Shown in pieces: positions 29,958 to 39,285 of a stretch of 64,000 nucleotides of DNA; the stretch's first letter is position 1, and the number at the start of each line of letters is the position of its first letter. Made by a program: the position numbers and the translations under genes. This stretch comes from JBAOHV01 sp037045265. GTDB taxonomy: Bacteria > Actinomycetota > Acidimicrobiia > Acidimicrobiales > Microtrichaceae. The DNA lies in NCBI GenBank assembly GCA_037045265.1, contig JBAOHV010000019.1, forward strand, positions 248,001 through 312,000, read 5' to 3'. Under the pieces are notes generated by a model that saw only the letters and a list, made by a program, of their open reading frames with translations, had not been told where the DNA came from and did not search any database.

Positions 29958-30419
29958 TCAGGCGTCGAAGAGGAGCGGCTGGCGCAACGACCAGGCCGGT
30001 TCGGCCGCAACGCCGACAGGCCTCTCACCGGCGTCTCCCCACACGAGCTGCACCGTGGTCGGCCAGCGATCGCCCCACGTCGACATCACTTCACGTCCCA
30101 GGTTGAACCAATCGCCGTGCGAGGCGAAGAACGGGTCGATGGCACGGGCACGGAAGCCCAGACCGCCGTCGATCGTCAAGTGGTCGCCCACCTCGATCCG
30201 CCGGCCGGCGGCCACCCGGGCACCGGCAAGCTCCAGCACTGCCCCTGCGACAGGAGCGTCGAGACCGACCACGAGAAGCTCCGGGTGGTCGTAGTTGCGC
30301 TGCAACCCGATCGTGTAGGCCCAGTCGCAACCGAGTTCGTCCCCGACGAGAGCTGCGACGGTGAAACCCCCGTCGGCCAGTTCCTGTCGGCAGTCGTTGA
30401 TGATTCCCTCCACATTCAT
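29958..30419 (-). CDS. DUF4262 family protein
   Basis: About 153 residues from the ATG at 30419 (MNVEGIIND). The family hallmark is WAYTIGLQRNYDHPELLVVGL, followed by a short beta-rich domain. DUF4262 proteins are small cytoplasmic proteins of unknown role. Divergent from the BTAD regulator, with a 116-nt shared promoter region. Confidence 0.8.
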   Translation of the reverse strand: MNVEGIINDCRQELADGGFTVAALVGDELGCDWAYTIGLQRNYDHPELLVVGLDAPVAGAVLELAGARVAAGRRIEVGDHLTIDGGLGFRARAIDPFFASHGDWFNLGREVMSTWGDRWPTTVQLVWGDAGERPVGVAAEPAWSLRQPLLFDA

Positions 30420-30535
30420 GAGGTGATGATCGATGCGGGCGAACCACCGGGCAATGGGTCGCACGGTCCACTCTTCCCTCCCGCTGAGTCAGCTGCCAGC
30501 GAGCAACCGCCCGGGTGCGTCTGTAGCGTTGTGCC

Positions 30536-31289
30536 GTGTCCGAGGGAGCGTGCCTGTTCCTCCTTGGAGTAGTGCGATGCGAAGTGGACGGCGCAGAGCA
30601 TCTCCTCCACGGCGAGCAACCACGGATACTGCTGACCGTCCTGGGCTGGCAACAGGACATGCCGGTCACGGGCGACGAGCTCTCGGAAGCCATCTGGGGT
30701 ACCGACCCGACCAGCTATTCCGCCGCATCACTTCGCAAGGTGGTCAGCAAGGTCAGGTCGTTCCTGAGCGACAGCGTGGGCGAAGTCACACGAGTCGAGA
30801 ACATCGGCGGGTGCTACCGGTGCACGAGTCACGGCTCGGCACAGATCGACATCGCTGTCGCCACGGACTCGCTTGCACGAGCAGACGCCCTGCGACGGGA
30901 CGGTCGCATCGAGGATGCGCTGAAACCGGCGGGCAGAGCGACGGACCTGCTGCCGCGCGCCCCTGCTACCAGGCATCGACCGCGAATGGCTCCAGATCCG
31001 TCGGGCCGAGCTCCACCGGCTCCGACGACACGCTCTTTGTCTCACCGCGCAGATCGAGTCGCACCTGGGCGCCCATGACGACGCCATGGGGCACGCTGCC
31101 GAGGCCGTCTCGCTCGACCCGTTCGACGAGGGCTCGCACCGTGCCCTGATCTCGGCGCACCTTGCCGCCGACGACAACGGCGGCGCGATAGTGGCCTACG
31201 AGGCGTGCCGCACGGTGCTGCTCGAAGAGTTCGGGATCCGCCCGTCAGCGGCCACGAACAACCTGCACGACCGCGCCCTCGGAAGCTGA
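30536..31289 (+). CDS. SARP-like regulator: winged helix plus BTAD (frame-broken)
   Basis: About 250 residues from a GTG. The N-terminal ~95 residues are an OmpR-type winged helix (GVVRCEVDG ... ELSEAIWGTDPTSYSAASLRKVV). A bacterial transcriptional activation domain (tetratricopeptide-like) follows: DREWLQIRRAELHRL, then AAEAVSLDPFDEGSHRALI. The frame shifts near 30960 by one extra base. SARP regulators activate specialised-metabolism genes, but none is visible here. The two-repeat protein at 31369 lies 79 nt downstream and may be its target or partner. Confidence 0.8.
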
Positions 31290-31368
31290 GCCACGCCTGG
31301 GCCGCGCACCGACCGCGACCCCTCCATACCGTTGCACTGACAAAAGCATCGAACGCCGGGAGGCCACC

Positions 31369-32007
31369 ATGTATCTCTTCTCACGCACCGCCAGGGTCGG
31401 ACCCGCCACGGGTGTTCCGTGGGCGGTCGAGATCACCGAACTGGTACGCCGACGTACCGGCCAGGATCTCCGCCTCTGGAGCACCGCCTACTCGAGCGGG
31501 GTCGGCACGATGACCTGGACCGGCTGGTTCGAGGACCTCGTCCACCTGGAGGTCTTCAGCAACAAGATCGGCGACATGATGCAGACCGACGAGGCCTACA
31601 TGGCACTGCTCGAACAGGGCTCGGCCCTCATCGAGGGAAGCGTCGACGATTCACTCATGCAGCTCCTGACCGACCGACCCGATCCTGAACGTGAGGTGAC
31701 CTACGCCTCAGCAGTAGGCGCCGTCTGCGCCGCTGGTCATGCTCGGCGCGGACTGATGATCGGCATGCAGATCGCCGAGCACGCCGAACGCACGTCCGGC
31801 ACACCGACGATGTTCCTTCGTTCAGTGACCGGCTCCTACGGCGGGGTGGGATGGATCACCGCATTCGAGGACATCGAACAGATGGAGCAGGGCGAGGCCA
31901 AGCTGGCCGCGGACGACAGCTGGATCGACCTGATCGACAGCGCCGAGGGAGCTTTCGTCGAGGACGTCAAGGCCACGAGCCAGACCATCTACCGCAGGAT
32001 CGGCTGA
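31369..32007 (+). CDS. Hypothetical protein with two tandem related halves
   Basis: 212 residues, intact, with a good ribosome site (GGGAGG) before the ATG. The two halves align: TMTWTGWFEDLVHLE against GVGWITAFEDIEQME, and TDEAYMALLEQGSALIEG against DDSWIDLIDSAEGAFVED. Each half, about 100 residues, has the strand-helix pattern of a ferredoxin-like dimeric alpha/beta-barrel domain, so the gene is probably an internal duplication. No signal peptide or membrane segment. Function unknown; follows the BTAD regulator. Confidence 0.65.
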   Translation: MYLFSRTARVGPATGVPWAVEITELVRRRTGQDLRLWSTAYSSGVGTMTWTGWFEDLVHLEVFSNKIGDMMQTDEAYMALLEQGSALIEGSVDDSLMQLLTDRPDPEREVTYASAVGAVCAAGHARRGLMIGMQIAEHAERTSGTPTMFLRSVTGSYGGVGWITAFEDIEQMEQGEAKLAADDSWIDLIDSAEGAFVEDVKATSQTIYRRIG

Positions 32008-32061
32008 CCACCGGGCCTGGCAATCCGGGCCTGTCCCACGGGTCGCCCCGAACCCGAGCAA

Positions 32062-32104
32062 CTCGGCACGTCTCACGCGCCAATGACGCATGAGACGTGC
32101 CGAG
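32062..32104. terminator. 14-bp bidirectional terminator hairpin
   Basis: The arms CTCGGCACGTCTCA (32062-32075) and TGAGACGTGCCGAG (32091-32104) are perfectly complementary around a 15-nt loop. It lies between convergent genes (the two-repeat protein and nrdJ), where it can end both transcripts. Confidence 0.8.
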
Positions 32105-32146
32105 AAGCGTTGGCGTTGACCCGAAGGAGGTCAGCCGCGCCGAGAA

Positions 32147-34923
32147 TCAGCTGCAGCCGCTCGTGGTGCCGCACTCGGTGCAGACATAGCAGGAACCCGA
32201 GCGGGTCATCTGGATGCCGCACTGCATGCACAGTGGTGCATCAGCTGCCGGACCACGGTTGGATTCCTCATCTCCCCGGGGCGACACAGGGGGCGAAGCA
32301 GGAGCGGGGTGCGCGGCGACGTCCATGCCCTGGGCTGTCGTCGTTGCGTGCTCCTCGACTCCCGGCAGTGTGGGCTGGAGACGTTCGGTGGTGCCGAGGA
32401 TGCCCAGCTCGAGTCGTTCCTCGTAGGGCAGGTACTCGAGTGCCAAGCGGCGGAACAGGTAGTCGATGAGGCTGTTGGCGATACGGACTTCGGGGTCGTC
32501 CGTCATGCCCGCAGGCTCGAAGCGCATGCCCACGAACGCGTGTACGAACGCCTTGAGCGGTACCCCGTACTGGAGTCCGTGGCTGACCGAGATGGCGAAG
32601 GCGTCCATCACCCCGGCCATGGTGGAGCCCTGCTTGGACACCCTCACGAACAGCTCGCCCGGGCGACCGTCCTCGTACTCGCCGACCGTTCGCGAAACCC
32701 TTGCAGTCGGCGACGCGGAACTCGAAGGTCCGCGAGACCCTGGTGCGGGGCAGCTTCTCGCGGGTAGGGCGGGAAGCCTTCTCGACCAGGTCGGCGACAA
32801 CGTTCTCGGCACCTGCCGTAGCGGCGGAATCGGTCGACTTGACTCCTGTGCTCAGCGGCTGGGCGACCTTGCAGTTGTCGCGGTATAGCGCGACGCACTT
32901 GATCCCGGTGCGCCAAGCCTCGATGAGGAGCTGCTCGACCTCCTCGACAGTCGTCGACTCGGGCACGTTGACGGTCTTGGACATCGCCCCCGAGAAGAAC
33001 GGCTGGATCGCAGCCATCATCCGCAGGTGCCCCCCGTAGGAGATGACGTTGTCGCCGATGGCGCAGGCGAACACCGTCAGGTGGCCGGGATCGAGGTGCG
33101 GGGCACCGAGAGCCGTGTGGTTCTGCTCGATGTGGGCGACGATGTCGGTGACCTGGTCGTCGTCGTAGCCGAGACGCCGTAGAGCCCGGGGAACCGTCTG
33201 GTTGACGATCTCGAGTGTGCCGCCACCGACCAGCTTCTTGAACTTCACCAGGCCGAGGTCCGGCTCGATGCCTGTGGTGTCGGCGCCCATCATGAAGCTG
33301 ATGGTGCCGGTGGGTGCGGCGACGGTGAGCTCGGCGTTGCGTGCCCCGACGAGACGGACCTGCTCGGCCGCATGCTCCCAGAGCTCGAGGAGCCGCTCGT
33401 TGAGGAGGGGCTGGTCCTGGACCTGCCGCGACTGCTCGCGCCGCGTCGAGGTGCAGGTCGTACACGCCGGCCCATGCATCACGGTCGGCCTGGAACAGCG
33501 GCGCAGCACCGAGGCGCTCGGAGAGCGTGGTGGAGCGCTGGGCGGCGGAACCGGTGAGGATCCCTGTGATCGCGGCCGCCCATGTACGCCCCTCGTCGGA
33601 GTCGTACGGCATACCGAGCGCCATCAGGCAAGCGCCGAGGTTGGTGTAGCCGAGACCGATGTCGCGGCTACGGGCGGTCATCTCCGCGATCTTCTCGGTC
33701 GGGTAGTCGGACGCACCGACGAGGATGTCCTGGGCGGTCACCACCACCTGGATCGCGTGCTCGAACGAGTCGACGTCGAAGTAGCCGTCCGTGTCGAGGT
33801 ACTTCAACAAGTTCAGCGACGCCAGGTTGCACACGCTGTTGGCCAGGCGCAGGTGCTCTGAGCACGGATTGCTGGCGTCGATGCTGCCCGCGCTCGGCGT
33901 GGTGTTCCAGCGGTTGATCGTCGTGTCGAACTGCACGCCGGGGTCAGCGCACTCCCACGCCGCCTCGGCGATGTCCCGCAGCAAGGATCCAGCCCCGACG
34001 CGCTCGACGACGCTGCCATCACCACGCGCGATGAGCTCCCATTCACGACCGTCCACGGCGGCCTGCATGAACGAATCGCTGAGCCGAACCGAGTTGTTGG
34101 CGTTCTGGTACTGCAACGACGCTGCATCTGCTCCGTCCAGGTCCATGTCGAACCCGGCGTCGCGCAGCACCCTTGCCTTGCGCTCCTCCCGCGCCTTGCA
34201 CCAGACGAACTCCTCGATGTCGGGATGGTCCGCGTCGAGGATGACCATCTTGGCGGCTCGGCGGGTCGTGCCTCCGCTCTTGATGGTCCCGGCCGAGGCA
34301 TCGGCTCCACGCATGAAGCTCACAGGCCCGGACGGCACACCACCGCTACTCAGCTGCTCCTTCGATGAGCGGATCTTGGAGAGGTTGGCACCGGCGCCGG
34401 AACCACCCTTGAATATCACCCCCTCCTCGACGTACCAGTTGAGGATCGAGCGCAGCTCGTCCTCCACGTCGAGGATGAAGCACGCCGATGCCTGCTGGGC
34501 GACGCCGGGAACACCGATGTTGAACCAGACCGGCGAGTTGAACGAGACGTACTGGTTGACCAGCAGGAACCGCAGTTCATCCGCGAAGGTCGCTGCTTCG
34601 TCGGCGTCGGCGAAGTATCCGTCGCGGATGCCCCACTCGGTGATCGCACCGACGACACGGTCGATCACGTGGCGCAGCGAACGCTCCCGCCCACCGTTCG
34701 CAGCTCCACCCCGGAAGTACTTCTGGGCGACGATGTTCGACGCAGTCACCGACCAGTCGGCAGGGAACTCGACCCCGAGCTGCTCGAAGGCCACCGATCC
34801 ATCACGGTGGTCGACGAGTCGGGCGTCTCGTATCTCCCAGTCGACGACGTCGTACGGCGACGTGCCGACGGTCGTGTTGCGGCGCGCCAAGCGGCCATGC
34901 AACTGCTCAGGTGCAAGGGTCAT
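32147..34923 (-). CDS. nrdJ: Adenosylcobalamin-dependent (class II) ribonucleotide reductase (frame-broken)
   Basis: Reduces ribonucleotides to deoxyribonucleotides using AdoCbl instead of oxygen. About 925 residues. Landmarks: FNSPVWFNIG, GGSGAGANLSKIRSS, the active-site region NPCSEHLRLANSVCNLAS and PTGTISFMMGADTTG. The C terminus has two CxxC-type pairs (CMQCGIQM ... CYVCTECG) and ends in CS, the thiol relay of long NrdJ forms. Frameshifts near 33440 and 32690 are single-base. The long leader (34924-35396) is described separately. NrdR, its usual repressor, is encoded 1.2 kb away. Confidence 0.94.
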
Positions 34924-35044
34924 CGGGGTCCTTTCGCTGCCTCTCGGGGGGAGTGGCGTTCATTGCACATCGACATGCGAAGGGGTGCGGGCACGGACGA
35001 CCGGGCGTGGGCCAGTCGGATCACCTGACCCCTCCGAAGAGAGC

Positions 35045-35087
35045 CCTGGGGATCCGATCCCCAGGAGATGAGACCCACCGAGGTGGG
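35045..35087 (-). promoter_or_regulatory. Two stable hairpins in the nrdJ leader
   Basis: A 9-bp stem CCTGGGGAT / ATCCCCAGG with a 3-nt loop (35045-35065) and a CCCAC / GTGGG hairpin (35074-35087) lie 122-164 nt before nrdJ. They could be part of an attenuator. I could not find a B12-box, so I do not call a cobalamin riboswitch here. The whole stretch 34924-35396 carries no gene. Confidence 0.4.
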
Positions 35088-35155
35088 ACCGCATCGGCCA
35101 CCATTCCGGTCGCCCGCGCCGCGACCCGCAAGGATGCACCCTACGAACGACATCC

Positions 35156-35370
35156 TGTGGAAGAAAAGAGGGGAACGGTGTGGATTTCGCGTGGAGTTAC
35201 CCACAGCGATGTTGAAACATGCACTCGCGTAGATCTGCAGGGTGACGGCCGGAGCGCTGCAGCTCTCCCCCAGCGCCACGACAGACGCCCTTGACCTGCG
35301 CGAACCGCACAACGTGGTGCAATCTCGGACCCACTCACCCCTTCCGGTCGGTCCACAGCCCTGTGGACAT
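35156..35370. promoter_or_regulatory. Cluster of DnaA-box-like 9-mers between nrdJ and a divergent gene
   Basis: TTACCCACA at 35197-35205 matches the TTATCCACA box at 8 of 9 positions. TGTGGACAT at 35362-35370 matches the actinobacterial reverse form TGTGGACAA at 8 of 9. TGTGGAAGA (35156) and TGTGGATTT (35179) match 7 of 9. DnaA control of ribonucleotide reductase genes is known in E. coli. The clustering may still be chance. Confidence 0.3.
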
Positions 35371-35396
35371 CCGTGTCCGATGGATAGGGTGCCGAG

Positions 35397-36128
35397 ATGC
35401 GTCAACTGCTGCCCAGGGAGATCTCGGAGGTCGATCTGACGGAGATCGAAGGCCAGGCCGGCCGCACTGCCCCCGCGCAGCGACCCTGGGTGATGGCCAA
35501 CATGGTCACGAGCATCGACGGCGCCTATGCGGTCGACCGACGTTCCGGTGGCCTCGGCACCCCCGGCGATCGTCGGCTCTTCCACCACCTTCGACAAGGT
35601 GCCGACGCGATCCTCGTCACCGCGGGGACCGCTCGCAAGGAGCGCTACCGCCGACCCCACATGGATCCCGAGGTGGTGCGACGTCGCCGGGACCGGGGGC
35701 AGGCCGATCATCCGCTCCTCGTGGTCGTCTCGAGGTCGCTGTCGTTCCCCGGAGACCTGCCGATGCTGACCGGAGAGGGCGAGACCCCCATGGTGCTGCA
35801 CCCTCGCTCGGCCTCTGCAACCGGGCTGCCACCGGCGCTGGAGGCCCGTGCTGTAGGAGAGCTCGAGGTGGACATGGGCGAGGCGCTCAAAATGCTGCGC
35901 GACTCCGGTGTGGAGCGGGTGCTCTGCGAGGGCGGGCCGAACCTGCTCGGGCAGCTCCACCGAGCCGACCTGATCGACGAGATGTTCCTGACGGTGTCGC
36001 CGTCGATGGTCGGCGGGCATGACGTGGGCATCCTCGGCCGGACCGAGCCGCTCCAACGCCGGATGGAGCTGCACAGACTCATGGAAGAGGACGGCGCGCT
36101 CTTCCTGACCTACCGCCGCGCCGGCTGA
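35397..36128 (+). CDS. RibD C-terminal / dihydrofolate-reductase-like reductase
   Basis: 243 residues, intact. WVMANMVTSIDGAYAVD and the glycine-rich RVLCEGGPNLLGQL are the RibD reductase-domain signatures; the deaminase half is absent. Actinobacterial members are annotated as pyrimidine reductases, probably NADPH-dependent, acting on riboflavin-like or other pteridine/pyrimidine substrates. No rib genes are near, so riboflavin synthesis is only a possibility. Divergent from nrdJ and convergent with nrdR. Confidence 0.82.
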   Translation: MRQLLPREISEVDLTEIEGQAGRTAPAQRPWVMANMVTSIDGAYAVDRRSGGLGTPGDRRLFHHLRQGADAILVTAGTARKERYRRPHMDPEVVRRRRDRGQADHPLLVVVSRSLSFPGDLPMLTGEGETPMVLHPRSASATGLPPALEARAVGELEVDMGEALKMLRDSGVERVLCEGGPNLLGQLHRADLIDEMFLTVSPSMVGGHDVGILGRTEPLQRRMELHRLMEEDGALFLTYRRAG

Positions 36129-36153
36129 GGCCATGCAGCGGGAGGCGACGGGG

Positions 36154-36630
36154 TCAGCTGGCCGCTGACCCTGCGGCACCGTCAGGTCCGCCAAGGAGCT
36201 GTATCTCCCGCTCGAAATCCTCTGGCTCCTCGAAAGCCTTGTACACGCTTGCGAACCGTAGCGCCGCGACGGGGTCCAGGTGGCGGAGCCCCTCGAGGAC
36301 CAGCTCGCCGACCTCGGCAGCTCGGACCTCTCCCTTGTCGACCGGGAGCTCGTCCTCGACCTTGAGCGCCAGTTGCGTGATCGCGTGCTCGTCGACAGGG
36401 CGCCCCTTGCAGGCTGCGCTAATGCCGATCTCGATCTTGCATCGGTCGAACGGGTCTCTCCGACCATCGCGCTTGACCACCATCGGCGCAGACTCCTCGA
36501 GACGCTCGAAGGTGGTGAACCGGTTGGAGCACTGCTCACACTGGCGCCGCCGACGAATCGAGGTGCCGTCATCGGCCACACGTGAGTCCACGACGCGGTC
36601 CTCGACGGATCCACAAGCGGGGCAGCGCAT
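36154..36630 (-). CDS. nrdR: Transcriptional repressor NrdR
   Basis: 158 residues. Zinc ribbon CPAC ... CEQC at the N terminus, then an ATP-cone domain (PMVVKRDGRRDPFDRCKIEIG). Binds ATP/dATP and represses ribonucleotide reductase genes, including nrdJ nearby. The tail is a little longer than the typical ~150 residues. It lies downstream of the LysM gene in the usual actinobacterial lexA-LysM-nrdR order. Confidence 0.96.
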   Translation of the reverse strand: MRCPACGSVEDRVVDSRVADDGTSIRRRRQCEQCSNRFTTFERLEESAPMVVKRDGRRDPFDRCKIEIGISAACKGRPVDEHAITQLALKVEDELPVDKGEVRAAEVGELVLEGLRHLDPVAALRFASVYKAFEEPEDFEREIQLLGGPDGAAGSAAS

Positions 36631-36711
36631 ACGGACAACGCTACCGCTCCGTCCGACATCGCTGGTTCATACAGGGCCGACCGGCATTGACAGCCCGCCG
36701 ACGCCACGGGA

Positions 36712-37149
36712 TCAGTCGCCGACCGGAAGCCGAACAACCTCACCGGCCTTGAGCAGACCAGAAGGATCGACCGAGGTGCCGCCACGATTGAGCTCGGTTA
36801 TCTGCTCGACCACCTCGCGCGGATCAGCAGACGGGTCGACTGCACGGGCAAGACCCCAGAGGGTGTCCCCCTGCTCGACCACGTACGCCCGGCCGAGATC
36901 GGACGAAGTGCTCTGCGCCGGCCCACCAGCGGTGAACCCGACGCGGATCGCCTGGGAGAACCCGAACAGGAGGACGAGCGCGACCCCGAGGACCAGGAGC
37001 CGGCGGGCGAGGTAGACGCGACGCATGCGGCGGGCGTGCGAGGAGCGACCACCGTGGATGACCCTGAGTCGTGGAGCCGACCGACGGGAGGGTACGACGA
37101 CTGCCGGATCGAGTGCTCGACCTGTGTGGAGTTCTATTACTGCGGCCAT
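36712..37149 (-). CDS. LysM domain membrane protein
   Basis: About 145 residues from the ATG at 37149 (MAAVIELHTG). A basic N-terminal region is followed by a membrane segment (LLVLGVALVLLFGFSQAI) and a C-terminal LysM domain (YVVEQGDTLWGLARAVDP) facing the wall. LysM binds peptidoglycan. The same gene neighbours lexA and nrdR in many actinobacteria and may block or adjust division in the SOS response. It is divergent from lexA over a region with four LexA boxes, so DNA damage probably induces it. Confidence 0.83.
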   Translation of the reverse strand: MAAVIELHTGRALDPAVVVPSRRSAPRLRVIHGGRSSHARRMRRVYLARRLLVLGVALVLLFGFSQAIRVGFTAGGPAQSTSSDLGRAYVVEQGDTLWGLARAVDPSADPREVVEQITELNRGGTSVDPSGLLKAGEVVRLPVGD

Positions 37150-37236
37150 GTGGACATTCTCCGGATGCGGTGTGACAACGAAGGACACCCGACCCTCAGG
37201 GCCTGCCGGATCCGGCAGAAGGAACCCCTCACCGGA

Positions 37237-37349
37237 CCGAACGGGTGTTCGGTCCATCAATCTGGACGAACAGTTGTTCGATGTCAAGGTACATCGAACG
37301 AATGTTCCATCACACCTTCATGGCCTGCTACGATCCAAACACCTGTTCG
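37237..37349. promoter_or_regulatory. Four LexA-box-like operators between LysM gene and lexA
   Basis: The actinobacterial SOS box is CGAAC-N4-GTTCG. Matches are CGAACGGGTGTTCG (37238-37251), CGAACAGTTGTTCG (37267-37280), CGAACGAATGTTCC (37295-37308, one mismatch) and CAAACACCTGTTCG (37336-37349, one mismatch). Centre spacing is 29, 28 and 41 nt, so the first three lie nearly on one face only in part. They can serve both the divergent LysM gene and lexA itself. Confidence 0.87.
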
Positions 37350-37369
37350 ACCGACCTTCGGAGGTCACC

Positions 37370-38026
37370 ATGGCCAAGTCGCCTTCCAGTCCCTCGGGCC
37401 AGCCCCAGCTCACCGAACGCCAGCAGGACATCCTGCGCTTCATCGAGCGCGCTGTCGGCGAGCGCGGCTATCCGCCTTCGGTGCGGGAGATCGGCGAAGC
37501 GGTGGGCCTGGCATCCTCGTCCACGGTCCACTCCCACCTGCACACCCTCCAGCGCCTGGGCTACCTGCGCCGTGACCCGACCAAGCCTCGTGCCATCGAG
37601 GTCACCGGAGACACCGCCAGTGGCGCCACCGCCGAGCGGCGCCCGACCCGCCACGTTCCTCTCGTCGGCGACGTGGCCGCCGGGGTCGGGGTGCTGGCAC
37701 AGGAACAGGTCGAGGAGCTGGTGCCGCTCCCCGCCGACTTCACCGGCGAGGGCGAGCTGTTCATGCTCCGGGTGCGGGGCGAGTCGATGATCGACGCCGG
37801 GATCCTCGATGGCGACTTCATCGTCGCCCGGGTCGACCGGGAGCCCAGGAACGGCGATGTGGTCGTGGCCGGGATCCCGGGCGACGAGGCGACGGTCAAG
37901 ACCTTCCGCCGAGACGGCAGCTCGATCATCCTGGAGCCTGCCAATCCCACGATGGAGCCGATGGAGTTCGGTGCTGACGAGGTGCAGGTGTACGGCAAGG
38001 TCGTGACCGTGCTGCGCAAGCTCTGA
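37370..38026 (+). CDS. lexA: LexA repressor
   Basis: 218 residues from the ATG at 37370, with a GGAGG ribosome site. N-terminal winged helix (TERQQDILRFIERAVGERGY, then PPSVREIGEAVGLAS). The self-cleavage site is Ala104-Gly105 in DVAAGVG; the catalytic serine is Ser139 in RGESMID and the lysine is Lys177 in ATVKTF. Spacing matches E. coli LexA. It represses SOS genes and is cleaved on activated RecA, whose gene in this window also has a LexA box. Confidence 0.97.
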   Translation: MAKSPSSPSGQPQLTERQQDILRFIERAVGERGYPPSVREIGEAVGLASSSTVHSHLHTLQRLGYLRRDPTKPRAIEVTGDTASGATAERRPTRHVPLVGDVAAGVGVLAQEQVEELVPLPADFTGEGELFMLRVRGESMIDAGILDGDFIVARVDREPRNGDVVVAGIPGDEATVKTFRRDGSSIILEPANPTMEPMEFGADEVQVYGKVVTVLRKL

Positions 38027-38079
38027 CCCGAGAGGGCCCGGTCACCCCTGTAGCTGCCGGCGTCAGCCGGCGTGAGGCC

Positions 38080-39219
38080 TCAATTGGCGTGCAGTGCCGC
38101 GTTCAGGCCCTCGGACCAAGCCCCGGACCGAGGGCGAACCTCGACCCGACCCGAGGTGGAGTTGCGGATGAACAACAGGTCGGCGCTGCCGCTCAGGTCC
38201 CGTGCCTTGGCAGTGGTCCCGTCGGGCAGGGTCACGACCGTGCCCGAGGTGATGTAGAGACCGGCTTCGACGACGCAGCGATCTCCGAGCGATATGCCGA
38301 TGCCGGCGTTGGCGCCGATCAGGCACTTCTCCCCCACCGAGATCACTTCCTTGCCGCCGCCGGACAGCGTGCCCATGATCGACGCGCCACCGCCGACATC
38401 GGTGTCGGCACCGACGACCACACCAGCGGAGATTCGGCCCTCGACCATGGCGTTGCCGAGGGTTCCGGCATTGAAGTTCACGAAGCCCTCGTGCATCACA
38501 GTGGTGCCCTCGGCCAGATGCGCTCCCAGCCGGACACGCTCACCGTCGGCGATCCGCACCCCGGCCGGCACGACGTAGTCGACCATGCGCGGGAACTTGT
38601 CGATGCTGGTGACAGCCACCGGGATCCCTGCCGCCCGCAGCCTGGTGCGAGCGGCTTCGAAGGACGCCACGTCGCACGGACCGAGAGTGGTCCACACCAC
38701 GTTGGAGAGCAGACCGAAGATCCCGTCCAGGTTCAGACCGTGCGGAACAACGCGGCGACACGAGAGAAGATGCAGCCGCAGGTAGGCGTCGTGGGCGTCG
38801 ACCGGGGCCTCGTCGAGCGACGACAGGAACGTGACCACAGGCCGTCTGCGGACAGGAAGGAGTTGGTCGGCCGGAACGGCCGCCGCCAGCTCCGACAGGA
38901 CACGGAGGTTCGGGTGGTCACCGCCGTCGCCGAGCACGGGGGCGCACCGCGCCAGCGCCTCGGTGAGCACCTCGTCGGTCAGCGTGTAGGTGCCAGGACC
39001 GCTGTCGTGACCGACGACGTCGGCGACGATCGCAGCAGCGCCCAGGTTGTCTCCCGAGTTGACCGCTGGGAACCACGTGTCGAGAACCGCGTCGTCGGCG
39101 TCGGCGTGGGTGGCGATGCCGATCCCGAACGCGACAGGGTCCACGTATCGGTCGCGGCCACGAAACGACTCGACCATCGCGGTGAACTCGTCGCTGCTGC
39201 TCGGACGCAGATCGGACAC
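38080..39219 (-). CDS. dapD: 2,3,4,5-tetrahydropyridine-2,6-dicarboxylate N-succinyltransferase
   Basis: Makes N-succinyl-2-amino-6-ketopimelate in the lysine/diaminopimelate pathway. About 379 residues from a GTG at 39219; an in-frame TTG or ATG further up (39252) is possible. The C-terminal half is a left-handed beta-helix of hexapeptide repeats (TVMHEGFVNFNAGTLG, SIMGTLSGGGKEVISVG). It is longer than mycobacterial DapD because of its N-terminal domain. Intact. It is the last gene in a minus-strand dap series. Confidence 0.92.
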   Translation of the reverse strand: MSDLRPSSSDEFTAMVESFRGRDRYVDPVAFGIGIATHADADDAVLDTWFPAVNSGDNLGAAAIVADVVGHDSGPGTYTLTDEVLTEALARCAPVLGDGGDHPNLRVLSELAAAVPADQLLPVRRRPVVTFLSSLDEAPVDAHDAYLRLHLLSCRRVVPHGLNLDGIFGLLSNVVWTTLGPCDVASFEAARTRLRAAGIPVAVTSIDKFPRMVDYVVPAGVRIADGERVRLGAHLAEGTTVMHEGFVNFNAGTLGNAMVEGRISAGVVVGADTDVGGGASIMGTLSGGGKEVISVGEKCLIGANAGIGISLGDRCVVEAGLYITSGTVVTLPDGTTAKARDLSGSADLLFIRNSTSGRVEVRPRSGAWSEGLNAALHAN

Positions 39220-39285
39220 GGGACCTCCTCGCCGGGCACCGGGGCTCGGCACCGCGACGCTGAAGCGTAGACGCGCTCGGTCGGC

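Noticed and set aside
34924..35160. A cobalamin riboswitch in the nrdJ leader
   Set aside because: I searched for the GGTG-x-A-x-CC and CCCGC core on the minus strand and did not find it, unlike the clear example at 51.7 kb.
35305..35320. Imperfect palindrome CACAACGTGGTG as a possible NrdR box
   Set aside because: It lacks the AT-rich centre of the NrdR consensus and occurs only once; I could not support it.
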